Of a stretch of DNA of 64,000 nt, positions 1 to 9,063 are shown in pieces. The position numbers were made by a program, and so were the translations under genes. Position 1 is the stretch's first letter, and each line of letters opens with the position of its first letter. Under the pieces are notes generated by a model that worked only from the letters and a program-made list of their open reading frames with translations, was not told the DNA's origin and ran no database searches. Where the stretch lies: NCBI RefSeq assembly GCF_015710575.1, contig NZ_CP065373.1, positions 124,001 to 188,000 of the forward strand. Direction: 5' to 3'. Source of the DNA: Mycolicibacterium mengxianglii. Its GTDB lineage: Bacteria; Actinomycetota; Actinomycetes; Mycobacteriales; Mycobacteriaceae.

Positions 1-710
1 GTAATTCGAGTATCTTCATCACCGGGGTGGACCCGGGCTTCGCCACCGACCTGGTGCCGTTCGCGCTGGCGGGCACCTGTCAGCGCATCGAACAGGTCCG
101 CACCATGGAGATCGCCGACTATGCCACCTACGACGGCGTCGAAGTCATGTCGACGGTGATGGGTTTCGGTAATCCGCTGGACCAGCCGGGTCTGTTGTTC
201 CTGCCTGGGGTTCTGAGCGACGCGTGGGGAACGGCGATCCGGATGCTCGGTGCCGGCTTGGGCGTCGAGATCGACGAGATCACCGAGAGCTACGAGCTGG
301 AGCCGGCGCCCGAGGACATCGAGGTCGCCACCGGTGTCATCGCCGAGGGCACCGTGGCAGCCATGCGTTTCGAGATCAGTGGGCTTGTCGACGGCAAACC
401 CGTGGTGGTCGTCGAGCACATCACCCGAGTGCGCGGCGACCTGCGCCCGGACTGGGCGCAGCCCGCGCAGCCCGGCGGGTCCTACCGGGTGGAGATCACC
501 GGTGAGCCGTCCTATGCGGTGGACATCTGCCCGACCAGCAGCCGAGGCGATCACAACTATGCGGCGATCCTGGTCGCCGCCGGGCGCATCGTGAACGCCA
601 TCCCTGCCGTGGTCGCCGCGCCGAGCGGGATCCGCACCACGCTGGATATGCCACTGATCACCGGGACGGGTGTCTACTCGCCGGCGCAGGACAAACGGAC
701 CCGAATTTAA
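1..710 (+). CDS. DapB-like NAD(P)H-dependent amine dehydrogenase family protein, C-terminal part
   Basis: The reading frame is open from the left edge (first full codon at base 3) and ends at TAA 708-710, so the N-terminal Rossmann domain lies outside the window. The visible 236 or so residues include [20 protein letters not shown] near the start, a region typical of the dihydrodipicolinate-reductase-like / 2,4-diaminopentanoate dehydrogenase family found in many copies in mycobacteria. The remainder matches the expected C-terminal substrate domain in length. Family membership is from pattern recognition. The substrate is unknown, and mycobacterial members are not true DapB. A downstream MFS transporter starts 46 bp later on the same strand and may be co-transcribed. 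Confidence 0.7.
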   Translation, partial: NSSIFITGVDPGFATDLVPFALAGTCQRIEQVRTMEIADYATYDGVEVMSTVMGFGNPLDQPGLLFLPGVLSDAWGTAIRMLGAGLGVEIDEITESYELEPAPEDIEVATGVIAEGTVAAMRFEISGLVDGKPVVVVEHITRVRGDLRPDWAQPAQPGGSYRVEITGEPSYAVDICPTSSRGDHNYAAILVAAGRIVNAIPAVVAAPSGIRTTLDMPLITGTGVYSPAQDKRTRI

Positions 711-756
711 AGCACCTGCTTGTAAACTCCCTTCTCGGTTATGGAGAGGGGGTTTC

Positions 757-2058
757 ATGACGTCGACGTCCGAAGGTGTCAGTCCGGCGACGTTGAGGCG
801 CGTTATCACCGGCGCTTCCATCGGCAACGCCGTCGAGTGGTTCGACTTCGCCATCTACGGCTTCCTTGCCACGTTCATCGCTGCCAACTTCTTTCCCGCC
901 GGAGATGAGACAGCCGCGCTGCTGAACACCTTCGCGATTTTCGCCGCGGCGTTCTTCATGCGTCCCCTGGGCGGATTCGTGTTCGGCCCCCTCGGCGACC
1001 GGATCGGCCGGCAGCGGGTGCTGGCCATTGTCATTCTGTTGATGTCGGCGGCCACGTTGGGCATCGGTCTGTTGCCCACCTACGCGAGCATCGGGGTCGC
1101 CGCTCCGCTGCTGCTGCTACTACTGCGGTGTGTGCAGGGCTTCTCCGCTGGCGGCGAATACGGCGGCGGCGCAGTCTATCTCGCCGAGTACGCCCGTACC
1201 GAGCACCGCGGCCGCACGGTGACCTTCATGGCGTGGTCGGGCGTGGTGGGATTCCTGATCGGGTCGGTGACCGTCACGATCCTGCAGGCAGCCTTGTCCG
1301 CCGAGGCGATGGACAGCTTCGGCTGGCGGATCCCGTTCCTGATCGCCGCACCGCTGGGGTTGGCGGGCCTCTACATCCGCCTCAAACTCGACGACACCCC
1401 TGAGTTCGCCGAACTCAGCAAGACCGACGCGGTGGCCGAGTCACCGCTGCGCGAGGCCGTCCGCAGCGCGTGGCCGTCGATCCTGCGCGTCATCGGCCTT
1501 TTCATCCTCTTCAACGTCGGCTACTACGTCGTCTTCACATTCCTGCCGACCTACTTCATCAAGAACCTGGAGTTCAGCAAGACCCAGGCGTTCACGTCGG
1601 TGTCGGCGGCCAGCGTCGTGGCGATCGTGCTGATCCTGCCGTTCGCCGCGCTGTCGGACCGTATCGGCCGCCGCCCCCTGCTCCTCGGCGCCGCCATCGG
1701 TTTCGTGGTGCTGGGCTATCCGCTGTTCATGTTGATGACCTCGGGTTCGGTGGTTGCTGCCATCGCCGGGCACTGCCTGCTGGCGGTGCTGGAGTCGGTC
1801 TTCGTCTCCACCGCGGTGACCGCCGGGGTGGAGATGTTCACGACAAGGGTGCGCTACAGCGGCTTCTCGATCGGCTACAACCTCTGTGTCGCGGTGTTCG
1901 GCGGTACCACGCCGTATGTCGTGACCTGGCTGACGGAGCGCACCGGCAACATCCTGGCCCCGGCGGTCTATCTCGTGGTGACCGCGGTCATCTCGCTGGT
2001 GACCGTGCTGACGATCAAAGAGACCGCCGGGGAGCCGTTGCGGCTCAGCGAGACGTGA
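757..2058 (+). CDS. MFS transporter, metabolite:H+ symporter (MHS/ProP-ShiA-like) family
   Basis: A 433-residue integral membrane protein with about 12 hydrophobic segments. The N-terminal segment [20 protein letters not shown] is the hallmark of the MHS family (ProP, ShiA, KgtP), and the loop [10 protein letters not shown] is the MFS motif between helices 2 and 3. It is repeated in the second half as [10 protein letters not shown], as expected from the internal duplication. The start was chosen at ATG 757 because GAGAGGGG lies just upstream; the frame is open to 670 but that segment lacks membrane character. The likely role is proton-coupled import of a small organic acid, amino acid or betaine; the substrate cannot be read from sequence. 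It overlaps the convergent acyl-CoA synthetase gene by 14 bp. Confidence 0.85.
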   Translation: MTSTSEGVSPATLRRVITGASIGNAVEWFDFAIYGFLATFIAANFFPAGDETAALLNTFAIFAAAFFMRPLGGFVFGPLGDRIGRQRVLAIVILLMSAATLGIGLLPTYASIGVAAPLLLLLLRCVQGFSAGGEYGGGAVYLAEYARTEHRGRTVTFMAWSGVVGFLIGSVTVTILQAALSAEAMDSFGWRIPFLIAAPLGLAGLYIRLKLDDTPEFAELSKTDAVAESPLREAVRSAWPSILRVIGLFILFNVGYYVVFTFLPTYFIKNLEFSKTQAFTSVSAASVVAIVLILPFAALSDRIGRRPLLLGAAIGFVVLGYPLFMLMTSGSVVAAIAGHCLLAVLESVFVSTAVTAGVEMFTTRVRYSGFSIGYNLCVAVFGGTTPYVVTWLTERTGNILAPAVYLVVTAVISLVTVLTIKETAGEPLRLSET

Positions 2059-3706
2059 CGGTGGCCTCGGTGGCAACGGCTTTCGCCCACCGGTAGTCGG
2101 CCTTGCCTGCTGGGGAACGCACCACCTTCGGCGTGCGGATGAACGCCTTCGGGATCTTGTAGCGGGCGATCGTGCGCTGACACACCTCGATGAGCTCGTC
2201 ATCGGTGACCGCCGCACCCTCGACGAGCTGCACCACCGCCACCACCTCGCTGCCCCAGCGTTCCGAGGGACGGCCGGCGACGACGACGTCGTACACGTGC
2301 GGGTGTGCCGCCACGGCGCGCTCGACCTCTTCGGCGAAGATCTTCTCGCCACCGGAGTTGATGGTCACCGAATCGCGGCCCAGCAGTTCGATGCGGCCGT
2401 CGTCGAGGGCGCGGGCCTTGTCGCCGGGCACCGACCACCGGACCCCGTCGATGGTCGGGAAGGTGCGCGCGGTCTTGGCCTCGTCGCCGAGGTAGCCCAG
2501 CGGGATCAGGTCGCGGCGGGCCAGCCAGCCCTCGCCGTCGCCCGGTGCCAGCACCCGGCTGTAATCGACGGCGACCACGGCCGTGTCGGACTGGGGGTTG
2601 AACACCGGGGACGTCCCGGAGTCGTCGCCGGCAATGGTGTTCATCTGTTGGCCGGACTCCGAGGACCCGACCGCGTCGATCAGCAGCACGTGCGGCAGCG
2701 CAGCGCGGATGCGGTCGCGGACCGTCGGTGACATCGGTGCGCCACCGTTGGTGATCGACAGCACGCCGGACAGGTCGTAGTCGCCGGATTCGATCTCGTC
2801 GATCAGCGGTCGGGCCATCGCGTCGCCCACGACCGGGATGCTGAGCACTTTCTCCCGTTCGACCAGCCGCAGCACGTCGGCGATCTGGAGCTTTTCCACG
2901 TCGTCGGGAATGGCGATCCAGCCGCCCATGGTGATGATGTTGAACGCGGCCCACTGCGCGGCACCGTGCATGAACGGCGGCAACATCAGCAGCGACATCG
3001 CACCGGCGGCGGCCTTGGCCCGCTCGGCGATCTCGGTGTACGACGTCAGGGCGGTGCTGCTGCCGAACGGCCGTCCACCCATCGCCGAGATGAAGATGTC
3101 GTGCTGGCGCCATAGCACGCCTTTGGGCATCCCGGTGGTGCCGCCGGTGTAGAGGATGTAGAGGTCGTCGCCAGTGGGCGTCGGCAGCCCGTCCGCGGGA
3201 GCGGGTGTGGCCACGATCGACTCGTAATCCACGGCGCCGGGGAGCAGGTCATTGCCGGTGTGGTCGGCGACCTGGATCAGCACCCGCAGGTGCGGTAGCC
3301 GGTCCCGGATGGCTGCCACCCGCGGCGCGAACTCGGCGTTGTAGACCAGCGCCGTCGCCGAGGAGTCGGTGAGCAGGTAGACCAGCTCTTCCTCGACGTA
3401 GCGATAGCTGACGTTGAACGGTGCCACCCGGGCGCGGTAGGCCGCGACCATCGATTCCAGGTACTCGTTGCCGTTGCGCAGGTACAGGCCGAGGTGATCC
3501 TGGCCGGATTCGTGTCCCGCCAGAGCGGCCCGCTCGGTGTGACAACCCAGGCCGACCGAGGCCAGGTAGTTCGCCACCCCGTCCACCCGGCTGTTCAGCT
3601 CGCGGTAGGTCAGGCGCAGGTCCCGCCACATCAGCGCGGTGTGCTCCGGAATCGCGGCGGCGACGGTGGCGAAAACGGTCGAGAGGTCGAAAGTATCGCT
3701 GCTCAT
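2045..3706 (-). CDS. FadD19-like acyl/steroid-CoA synthetase
   Basis: A 553-residue member of the ANL adenylating superfamily. Seen: the phosphate-binding motif [18 protein letters not shown] (about residues 183-200), a C-terminal-domain hinge [17 protein letters not shown], and the terminal [12 protein letters not shown] carrying the catalytic Lys. The N-terminal region [18 protein letters not shown] and the overall pattern strongly recall mycobacterial FadD19, the ligase that activates C26/C24 carboxylated cholesterol side chains with ATP and CoA. A palindrome matching the KstR consensus lies 43 bp upstream, so control by the cholesterol regulator is likely. No other sterol gene is adjacent. 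It may be a paralogue of the canonical cluster enzyme acting on another steroid or branched acid. CoA-ligase activity is well supported; the exact substrate is inferred. Confidence 0.85.
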   Translation of the reverse strand: MSSDTFDLSTVFATVAAAIPEHTALMWRDLRLTYRELNSRVDGVANYLASVGLGCHTERAALAGHESGQDHLGLYLRNGNEYLESMVAAYRARVAPFNVSYRYVEEELVYLLTDSSATALVYNAEFAPRVAAIRDRLPHLRVLIQVADHTGNDLLPGAVDYESIVATPAPADGLPTPTGDDLYILYTGGTTGMPKGVLWRQHDIFISAMGGRPFGSSTALTSYTEIAERAKAAAGAMSLLMLPPFMHGAAQWAAFNIITMGGWIAIPDDVEKLQIADVLRLVEREKVLSIPVVGDAMARPLIDEIESGDYDLSGVLSITNGGAPMSPTVRDRIRAALPHVLLIDAVGSSESGQQMNTIAGDDSGTSPVFNPQSDTAVVAVDYSRVLAPGDGEGWLARRDLIPLGYLGDEAKTARTFPTIDGVRWSVPGDKARALDDGRIELLGRDSVTINSGGEKIFAEEVERAVAAHPHVYDVVVAGRPSERWGSEVVAVVQLVEGAAVTDDELIEVCQRTIARYKIPKAFIRTPKVVRSPAGKADYRWAKAVATEATVTSR

Positions 3707-3748
3707 GGCGCTCCCGGGTCTGCGGTGTGGGGCAGGTCGGATTCAATC

Positions 3749-3762
3749 TAGAACACGTTCTA
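3749..3762. promoter_or_regulatory. KstR-type operator upstream of the FadD19-like gene
   Basis: The sequence TAGAACACGTTCTA fits the established KstR consensus TnnAACnnGTTnnA at every fixed position, and the palindrome extends one more base on each side. It sits 43 bp before the minus-strand ATG at 3706, a normal promoter distance. KstR is the TetR repressor of cholesterol catabolism in mycobacteria and rhodococci. Its gene is not in this window. Confidence 0.8.
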
Positions 3763-3812
3763 GTCGACGCGTGGCACGGGTCACAGCATCGGCGATCCGA
3801 CCGCCGGCGGCA

Positions 3813-5312
3813 CTAGGCCTTTTCTCGCCAGGTGCGTTCGAAGGGCAGGCGCCAGCCGTTCGGGGCGATCAGCTGGTGAATGGCGTTGGGCCCCCACGTG
3901 CCTTGGGGGTACATCTTGACCGGCGGTGGATCGTCGAGCAGTTGGGCGGACCGCTCCCACAGCGATTCGATACCTTCGGCGGTGGTGAACAGGGTGTGAT
4001 CGCCGCGCATCGCATCCAGGATCAGGCGCTCATAGGCTTCCAGCACGTCGGCGACGTATTCGGTTTCCTGGGTGGAGAACTGCATCGACAGCTTCTCCAG
4101 CTTCATCCCCGGCCCCGGGCGTTTGCCGTAGAAGGACAGCGACACCTTGGAAGAATCAGCGAGGTCGAACGTGAGGTGGTCCGGCCCCTGGGAGCCGACG
4201 CCCGAGCCGGGCGGGAACATCGTGCGCGGAGCTTCTTTGAACGCGATGGAGATGATCCGCTGCCCCTCGGCCATCCGCTTGCCGGTGCGGAGGTATATCG
4301 GCACTCCGGCCCAACGCCAGTTGTCGATGGCCACCTTCAGCGCGATGAACGTCTCGGTGTCGGAATCCCTTGCCACCCCGGGCTCTTCCCGATAGCCGAC
4401 GTACTGACCGCGCACCACATTGGCGGTGTCGATCGGCAACATCGACCGGAAGACCTTGTTCTTCTCCTCGCTGATCGCCCGCGGCTCCAGCGCGGTGGGC
4501 GGTTCCATCACCACGAACGCCATCACCTGGAACAGGTGGGTGACCACCATGTCCTTGTAGGCGCCGGTGCTCTCGTAGAAGTTGGCGCGCAGGTCCAGGC
4601 CCAGGGTCTCGGGGATGTCGATCTGGATGTGGTCGATGAAGTTGCGGTTCCAGATCGGCTCGAACAGCCCGTTGGCGAAGCGGAAGGCCAGGATGTTCTG
4701 GGCGGCCTCTTTACCGAGGAAATGGTCGATGCGGAAGATCTGCCGCTCCCGGAACGTCTCGTGGACGAAGTCGTTGAGGGCGACGGCACTGGCCAGATCG
4801 GTGCCGAACGGTTTCTCCATCACCACGCGTGAGCGCTCGACCAGGTTGGCATCCCGCAGCATCGTGATGACCTCGCGGGCGGCCTTCGGTGGCACCGACA
4901 GGTAGTGCAGCCGCTGGACCTCCGGGCCCAGTTCGGCTTCGGCTTCGGCGACGGCCGCGGCCAGGGCCTCGGGTCCGGCGCTTTGGGGCACGTAGGACAC
5001 CCTGGAGGCGAATGCGTCCCACTCCAGGTCGGTCAGCTTGTGGTTGCCGAAATCGTTGATGGCTTCGCGGGCCACCTCCCGGAACTCCTCATCGGACAAG
5101 TCCTCCAGCGAGGTGCCGACCACCCGGATCTTGGGCGCCAGTGCGGACTTGACCAGGTACGCCATCCCCGGCAGGAGCTTGCGTTTCGCGAGGTCGCCGG
5201 TCGCGCCGAAGAGCACGATCACATGCGGGACCAGTGCTTCCTCACCGCGACGCAGTGGGCGAGCCTCTGGTGCCGGGTAGGCGATGGTCTGCGGGGTGTT
5301 GATGGGGGCCAT
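3813..5312 (-). CDS. zwf: Glucose-6-phosphate dehydrogenase
   Basis: A 499-residue cytosolic enzyme that oxidises glucose 6-phosphate to 6-phosphogluconolactone with NAD(P)+, the first step of the oxidative pentose phosphate pathway. Seen: the nucleotide-binding motif LFGATGDLAKRKLLPGM (about residues 34-50) and the substrate-binding/active-site motif FRIDHFLGKE (about residue 196), both intact. The length is usual for the family. It is transcribed alone between the FadD19-like gene and a DUF2218 gene. Usual mycobacterial partners (tal, tkt, opcA, pgl) are not adjacent, so this may be a second zwf copy; that is inference. The ATG at 5312 is adopted, with GGAA about ten bases upstream as a weak ribosome site. 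Confidence 0.95.
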   Translation of the reverse strand: MAPINTPQTIAYPAPEARPLRRGEEALVPHVIVLFGATGDLAKRKLLPGMAYLVKSALAPKIRVVGTSLEDLSDEEFREVAREAINDFGNHKLTDLEWDAFASRVSYVPQSAGPEALAAAVAEAEAELGPEVQRLHYLSVPPKAAREVITMLRDANLVERSRVVMEKPFGTDLASAVALNDFVHETFRERQIFRIDHFLGKEAAQNILAFRFANGLFEPIWNRNFIDHIQIDIPETLGLDLRANFYESTGAYKDMVVTHLFQVMAFVVMEPPTALEPRAISEEKNKVFRSMLPIDTANVVRGQYVGYREEPGVARDSDTETFIALKVAIDNWRWAGVPIYLRTGKRMAEGQRIISIAFKEAPRTMFPPGSGVGSQGPDHLTFDLADSSKVSLSFYGKRPGPGMKLEKLSMQFSTQETEYVADVLEAYERLILDAMRGDHTLFTTAEGIESLWERSAQLLDDPPPVKMYPQGTWGPNAIHQLIAPNGWRLPFERTWREKA

Positions 5313-5399
5313 CCTCGCGATGATTCCATCGCGGGGGGACCGACGCAGGGCTACCGGAGTCCGTCGGCTGGGTTCCGCCGGCGCGGCTACCGGGGTCGA

Positions 5400-5726
5400 C
5401 TACTGGGCGGTGCCGGTGGTGCCGTCAGAACGTTCCCACTGCACGTGGAGTTCGTCGCGATCGGCGAAGCGCACCAGATGCCGGCCGAGGACGTCTTCGT
5501 AGTTGGCGATATCGGTGTCGGCAGCCCGTATTTCGAGCAACAGCGCTTCAACTGTGGAGGTCAGGGTGACATGCGCGGCGCCGCCACTCATGTTCAGGGT
5601 CCCGGTGGAGGTGTCCGGGTCCCAGTGGCCGACAGAGCGCCGGCTCAGATGGGAGACGAGTTGCTTGCCGTAGCGCGGGGCGCGTTTGGTGACGACGCGG
5701 GCGGTGCTGATGGTTTCGGTGGCCAC
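5400..5726 (-). CDS. DUF2218 family protein
   Basis: A small 108-residue soluble protein. The segments RAPRYGKQLVSHLSRR, MSGGAAHVTLT and YEDVLGRHLVRFADRDELHVQW match the DUF2218 family, whose members are roughly 100 residues and biochemically uncharacterised. The start is a GTG at 5726 preceded by a strong AGGAGG at 5731-5736. It is divergent from a DUF1330 gene, with an inverted repeat in the shared 150-bp region. No catalytic motif is evident and no function is proposed. Confidence 0.8.
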   Translation of the reverse strand: MATETISTARVVTKRAPRYGKQLVSHLSRRSVGHWDPDTSTGTLNMSGGAAHVTLTSTVEALLLEIRAADTDIANYEDVLGRHLVRFADRDELHVQWERSDGTTGTAQ

Positions 5727-5742
5727 GAGGCCTCCTCGTTGA

Positions 5743-5762
5743 TAGTTGTGTATTTACAACTA
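5743..5762. promoter_or_regulatory. Inverted repeat upstream of the DUF2218 gene
   Basis: The arms TAGTTGT (5743-5749) and ACAACTA (5756-5762) are perfect inverted copies separated by six bases. The element lies 17 bp before the GTG start of the minus-strand DUF2218 gene, overlapping where its promoter should be. The size and AT-rich character fit a MarR- or TetR-type operator; the cognate regulator is unknown. Confidence 0.5.
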
Positions 5763-5877
5763 AACTAACACAACTCCTCGCGCGACGAATTCCGCGAGGC
5801 GGCGTTGACGGGTGAACTCCCGTCTGGAAATCTCATGCCCCGTTATCGAGAGCGACATTCTCAAACATGGAGGAAGC

Positions 5878-6171
5878 ATGGCGGAAACTGCCAAGGGTTA
5901 TGTCATCATCACCGAGGCCATCAAGGATCCCGAAGGGATGAAGGCCTACGGTGCCGCGGCGATGAAGGCGATGGGCGGGGCGAAAGTGCTGGCCGCCGAC
6001 ACCAAGGCGGAGACCATCGAAGGCGAATGGCACGGCAACCAGACCGTGCTGCTGGAGTTCGAATCCGTTGAGGCCGCCAAGCAGTGGTACTACTCCGACG
6101 AGTACCAGGCCGCGCTGAAACTGCGGCAGGCCGCCGCCGACTGCAATGGCGTGATCATCTCCGGCTTCTGA
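5878..6171 (+). CDS. DUF1330 domain-containing protein
   Basis: A 97-residue protein of the dimeric alpha/beta-barrel (ferredoxin-like) fold. The pattern GYVIITEAIKDPEGMKAY near the N-terminus, EGEWHGNQTVLLEFES in the middle and AAKQWYYSDEYQAALKLR toward the C-terminus are typical of DUF1330. ATG 5878 was chosen over an upstream in-frame ATG at 5812 because GGAGGA lies directly in front of it. The function of the family is not established. A perfect hairpin follows the stop codon. Confidence 0.85.
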   Translation: MAETAKGYVIITEAIKDPEGMKAYGAAAMKAMGGAKVLAADTKAETIEGEWHGNQTVLLEFESVEAAKQWYYSDEYQAALKLRQAAADCNGVIISGF

Positions 6172-6180
6172 GCCGCGAGA

Positions 6181-6223
6181 TGCACCCAGTGCGCGATCTC
6201 GGGATGCGGGCGCACTGGGTGCA
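6181..6223. terminator. Bidirectional hairpin between convergent genes
   Basis: Perfect 14-bp arms (6181-6194 and 6210-6223, TGCACCCAGTGCGC and its complement) enclose a 15-base loop. It lies 9 bp after the DUF1330 stop and 12 bp before the end of the convergent SDR gene. There is no U-tract, which is usual for mycobacterial terminators. Confidence 0.6.
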
Positions 6224-6235
6224 TTCGGCGCGGGG

Positions 6236-6958
6236 CTAGGTGTTGCGGCCGCCGTTGACGCCGAGGATCTGGCCGGTGATGTAGCTGGCTTCCTCGGAGG
6301 CCAGGAACGCGACCGCCGCGGCGATGTCCTCGGGCTTGCCCATCCGCCGCACCGGGGTGGCCTCGATGGTCTTGTTGATGTCGCCCAACATCCCGCGCTC
6401 CTCGGCCTTGCGCAGCATCGGGGTGTCGATGAAGCCGGGCGGCACCGCATTGACCGTGACACCGCTGGGGCCGAACTCCAGGGCCAGGGATTTGGTGAGC
6501 CCGTTGACGCCGGACTTGGCCGATACATAGTGCGACATGTACGGGGTGCCGGAGTGCGTGCTCGAGGAGGAGATGTTCACGATTCGCCCCCAGCCGGCGT
6601 CGACCATCTCCGGCAGCACGGCCTGGATCATGTGGAAGACGCCGTGCAGGTTGACATTCACCACCTTCTGCCAGTCCTCGAACGAGATTTTCAGGAACGG
6701 TTTGAAGCCGTCGAGTCCGGCGGCATTGACCAGGATCCCCACCTGACCGAGTTCGTCATGGACGCGCTGCAGTGCAGCGTCGATCGCCGCGCGGTCGGTG
6801 ACGTCCACGGCGTAGGAGTGCGGGGCCTCACCGGGATTGAGGTCGAACACCGCGATCTGATGGCCATCGGCGGCGAGCCGCTCCGCAATGGCCTTGCCGA
6901 TACCGGAGGCGCCGCCGGTCACCACGGCAACTCTTGGGGCGTCATTGCGCGCTGACAT
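6236..6958 (-). CDS. SDR family NAD(P)-dependent oxidoreductase
   Basis: A 240-residue classical short-chain dehydrogenase. Seen: the cofactor motif TGGASGIGKA near residue 14, NAAG about residue 80, the catalytic Ser in NISSSS and the catalytic pair in YVSAK. The C-terminus AAVAFLASEEASYITGQILGVNGG is characteristic of FabG-like SDRs. ATG 6958 was chosen over the upstream ATG at 6973 because GGAAGGAAG precedes it. It follows tetR on the same strand after 53 bp, so it is probably co-transcribed and controlled by that regulator together with the divergent P450 genes. A plausible role is oxidation of the alcohol made by the P450; this is inference. Confidence 0.9.
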   Translation of the reverse strand: MSARNDAPRVAVVTGGASGIGKAIAERLAADGHQIAVFDLNPGEAPHSYAVDVTDRAAIDAALQRVHDELGQVGILVNAAGLDGFKPFLKISFEDWQKVVNVNLHGVFHMIQAVLPEMVDAGWGRIVNISSSSTHSGTPYMSHYVSAKSGVNGLTKSLALEFGPSGVTVNAVPPGFIDTPMLRKAEERGMLGDINKTIEATPVRRMGKPEDIAAAVAFLASEEASYITGQILGVNGGRNT

Positions 6959-7011
6959 CACACTTCCTTCCATGAGGGCGTTGTGCCCGGATTCGAAATC
7001 AATTGAACTGC

Positions 7012-7620
7012 TCAGCTTTTCGCTGAAGGACCGCGGCGCGGCGTCCGCAGGCCCAGCGCCCGGCGGCCCGCATCCACGAGATGCTCCCGCAGGGCGTCAC
7101 GGTCGAGGTTGACGAAGGTGGGGCCCGAGGCGCCGGCGATACCGGCAAGTGCCACAGCGGCTTTGACCATGCCGGCCGGCCCGGGTTCCAGGGCGACCAA
7201 CAGCGCCATCTGCCGCTCGATCAACGCGTCCCACTCGCGGTGCGTGCGCAGCATCTGGGCTACGGACGGATCAGCCGCCAGCACGGAGACCACCCGATTG
7301 TCGACTGCCAACTGGGCGTAGCCCGTCAACAGGTAATCAGCACGCGCGTGAACGCCGCGAAGCTGTTCGGCGGCGTCGATCACCACGGTGAGTTGTTCGA
7401 GCATCGGCGCAACGACCGCGTCCAACAATTGCTCGCGCGTCCGGAAGTGGTGGTAAATAGCAGCTTTGGTGAAGCCCAGCTCATCGGCGATCATCTGCAA
7501 CGAGGTGCCGGCGAAGCTGAACCGGGTGAACAGGTCCACCGCGACGTCGATCAACCGCTGGCGGGTGTCGGCACGGGTCTGGAGATCCTCGGCTGCGTCC
7601 GCAGGTGAAGGGCCGGCCAT
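7012..7620 (-). CDS. TetR/AcrR family transcriptional regulator
   Basis: A 202-residue repressor. The N-terminal helix-turn-helix is seen as RLIDVAVDLFTRFSFAGTSL followed by ADELGFTKAAIYHHFRTREQLLDAVV (about residues 20-62), textbook TetR. The C-terminal ligand domain is not assignable. The start is ATG 7620. The gene is divergent from a P450-ferredoxin pair and upstream of an SDR gene, and a large dyad in the intergenic region is its probable operator, implying joint autoregulation and control of the oxidation module by a small-molecule ligand. Confidence 0.92.
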   Translation of the reverse strand: MAGPSPADAAEDLQTRADTRQRLIDVAVDLFTRFSFAGTSLQMIADELGFTKAAIYHHFRTREQLLDAVVAPMLEQLTVVIDAAEQLRGVHARADYLLTGYAQLAVDNRVVSVLAADPSVAQMLRTHREWDALIERQMALLVALEPGPAGMVKAAVALAGIAGASGPTFVNLDRDALREHLVDAGRRALGLRTPRRGPSAKS

Positions 7621-7661
7621 CACACGATCCCTTCTGCGGAGTCCGAAATACGGTAGATCGT

Positions 7662-7700
7662 CTTTACGATCGTATAGTAGCGTACTAGTCGATCGTAAAG
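7662..7700. promoter_or_regulatory. 39-bp dyad, probable TetR operator
   Basis: Outer arms CTTTACGATCG (7662-7672) and CGATCGTAAAG (7690-7700) are perfect inverted copies. Inside is a second inverted pair TAGTA/TACTA (7675-7679, 7683-7687) around GCG. The nested symmetry shares one centre. It lies 41 bp before the tetR start and 70 bp before the P450 start, so one occupied site could block both promoters. Confidence 0.75.
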
Positions 7701-7770
7701 GAGCGTCCTTGCCGACCGGCAAGCGGCGCTTACCTTCGACTGACTTCACCGACACGCTGGGAGCGACACG

Positions 7771-9063
7771 ATGACCGACCTGGAGACGCTGAACTTCTTC
7801 ACCGACCAGACCCTTGTCGCCGATCCCTATCCGTATATGGAAGCCATGCGTTCGGGTTGCCCGGTCCGGCGCGAACCGCACCAGAACGTGATGGTGGTGA
7901 CGGGTTACGACGAGGCGGTGGCGGTGTTCGGCGACGCGGAGAACTTCTCCTCCTGCACCGCGGTCACCGGGCCGTTCCCCGGTTTCCCGGTACCGCTGGA
8001 AGGCCGGCCGGAATCCGAGATCGCCGAGCTGATCGACCAGCGCCGCTCGGAGCTGCCCTTCAGCGACCAGGTCACCGTGATGGACCCGCCGACGCACACC
8101 GCGCACCGGGCACTGCTGATGGGGTTGATCACCCCGAAGCGGCTCAAGGAAAACGAAGACTTCATGTGGAACCACGCGAACAAGGTGCTCGACCCGTACC
8201 TTGCCGCCGGCGGCGGCGAGTACATCAAGGGTTTCGCCGCGCCGTTCACCCTGGCGGTCATCGCCGACCTGCTGGGTGTGCCCGAGGAGGACCGGGCCGA
8301 TTTCGCCAAGCACATGGACCATTCCCAGGGTGGCGTCGGGAGCACCGGCAAGGGCGAGATGCCACACAGTCCACTGGAGTACCTGTACGAGAAGTTCTCC
8401 GGTTACATCGAGAACCGTCGGCGCGAGCCCCGCGCGGACGCACTGACCGAGATGGCAGGAGCCAAGTTCCCGGACGGATCGACGCCCGAGGTGATGGACG
8501 TCGTACGCATCGCCGCGAACCTCTACACCGCAGGCCAGGAGACCACGGTACGACTGCTGAGCTCGGCCCTGATGGTCCTCGCCGACCGGCCGGATCTGCA
8601 GGATCTGCTGCGCAAGGAGCCCGAGCGCGTCTCCAACTTCATCGAAGAGATGCTGCGGATCGAGAGCCCGGTCAAGGGTGACTTCCGGCTGGCTCGCAAG
8701 ACCGTCACCATCGGCGGGGTGGAAATCCCCGCGGGCACCACCGTCATGGTGATGAACGGCGCCGCCAACCGGGACCCGCGGCAGTTCGAGAACCCGGACA
8801 CCCTTGACGTCAACCGTTCGAACGCGCGCCGGCACATCGCCTTCGGACGCGGCGTGCACTCATGCCCGGGTTCCCCGCTGGCGCGCGTGGAAGCCAAGGT
8901 CAGCATCGACCGGCTGCTGAAAGCCACCACCGGCATCCGACTGTCCGAGGAACACCACGGCCCGGCCGGTAACCGGCGCTTCAATTACGTGCCGACGTTC
9001 ATCCTGCGCGGGTTGACCGAGCTGCATCTGGAGGTCGATCTCGCCGAGCCAGGTGTCGCCTGA
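7771..9063 (+). CDS. Cytochrome P450
   Basis: A 430-residue soluble bacterial P450 that inserts one oxygen atom from O2 into an organic substrate. Seen: I-helix AGQETT, K-helix EEMLR (ExxR), and the heme loop FGRGVHSCPG with the ligand Cys at residue 365. The subfamily is not recognised with confidence. It is immediately followed, with a 1-bp stop/start overlap, by a ferredoxin gene that probably supplies electrons, and is divergent from tetR-SDR. Expression is probably repressed by that TetR protein through the 39-bp dyad. A separate ferredoxin reductase is not encoded nearby. Confidence 0.93.
   Translation: MTDLETLNFFTDQTLVADPYPYMEAMRSGCPVRREPHQNVMVVTGYDEAVAVFGDAENFSSCTAVTGPFPGFPVPLEGRPESEIAELIDQRRSELPFSDQVTVMDPPTHTAHRALLMGLITPKRLKENEDFMWNHANKVLDPYLAAGGGEYIKGFAAPFTLAVIADLLGVPEEDRADFAKHMDHSQGGVGSTGKGEMPHSPLEYLYEKFSGYIENRRREPRADALTEMAGAKFPDGSTPEVMDVVRIAANLYTAGQETTVRLLSSALMVLADRPDLQDLLRKEPERVSNFIEEMLRIESPVKGDFRLARKTVTIGGVEIPAGTTVMVMNGAANRDPRQFENPDTLDVNRSNARRHIAFGRGVHSCPGSPLARVEAKVSIDRLLKATTGIRLSEEHHGPAGNRRFNYVPTFILRGLTELHLEVDLAEPGVA

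Noticed and set aside
3639..4832. Long plus-strand open frame of about 397 codons opposite zwf
   Set aside because: It lies entirely antisense to zwf, whose protein has all family motifs. The translated sequence is low-complexity and matches no family; it arises from high GC.
7621..8859. Upstream in-frame extension of the tetR gene to 8859
   Set aside because: The extension is antisense to the P450 gene and crosses the operator; TetR proteins start near the helix-turn-helix, as from ATG 7620.
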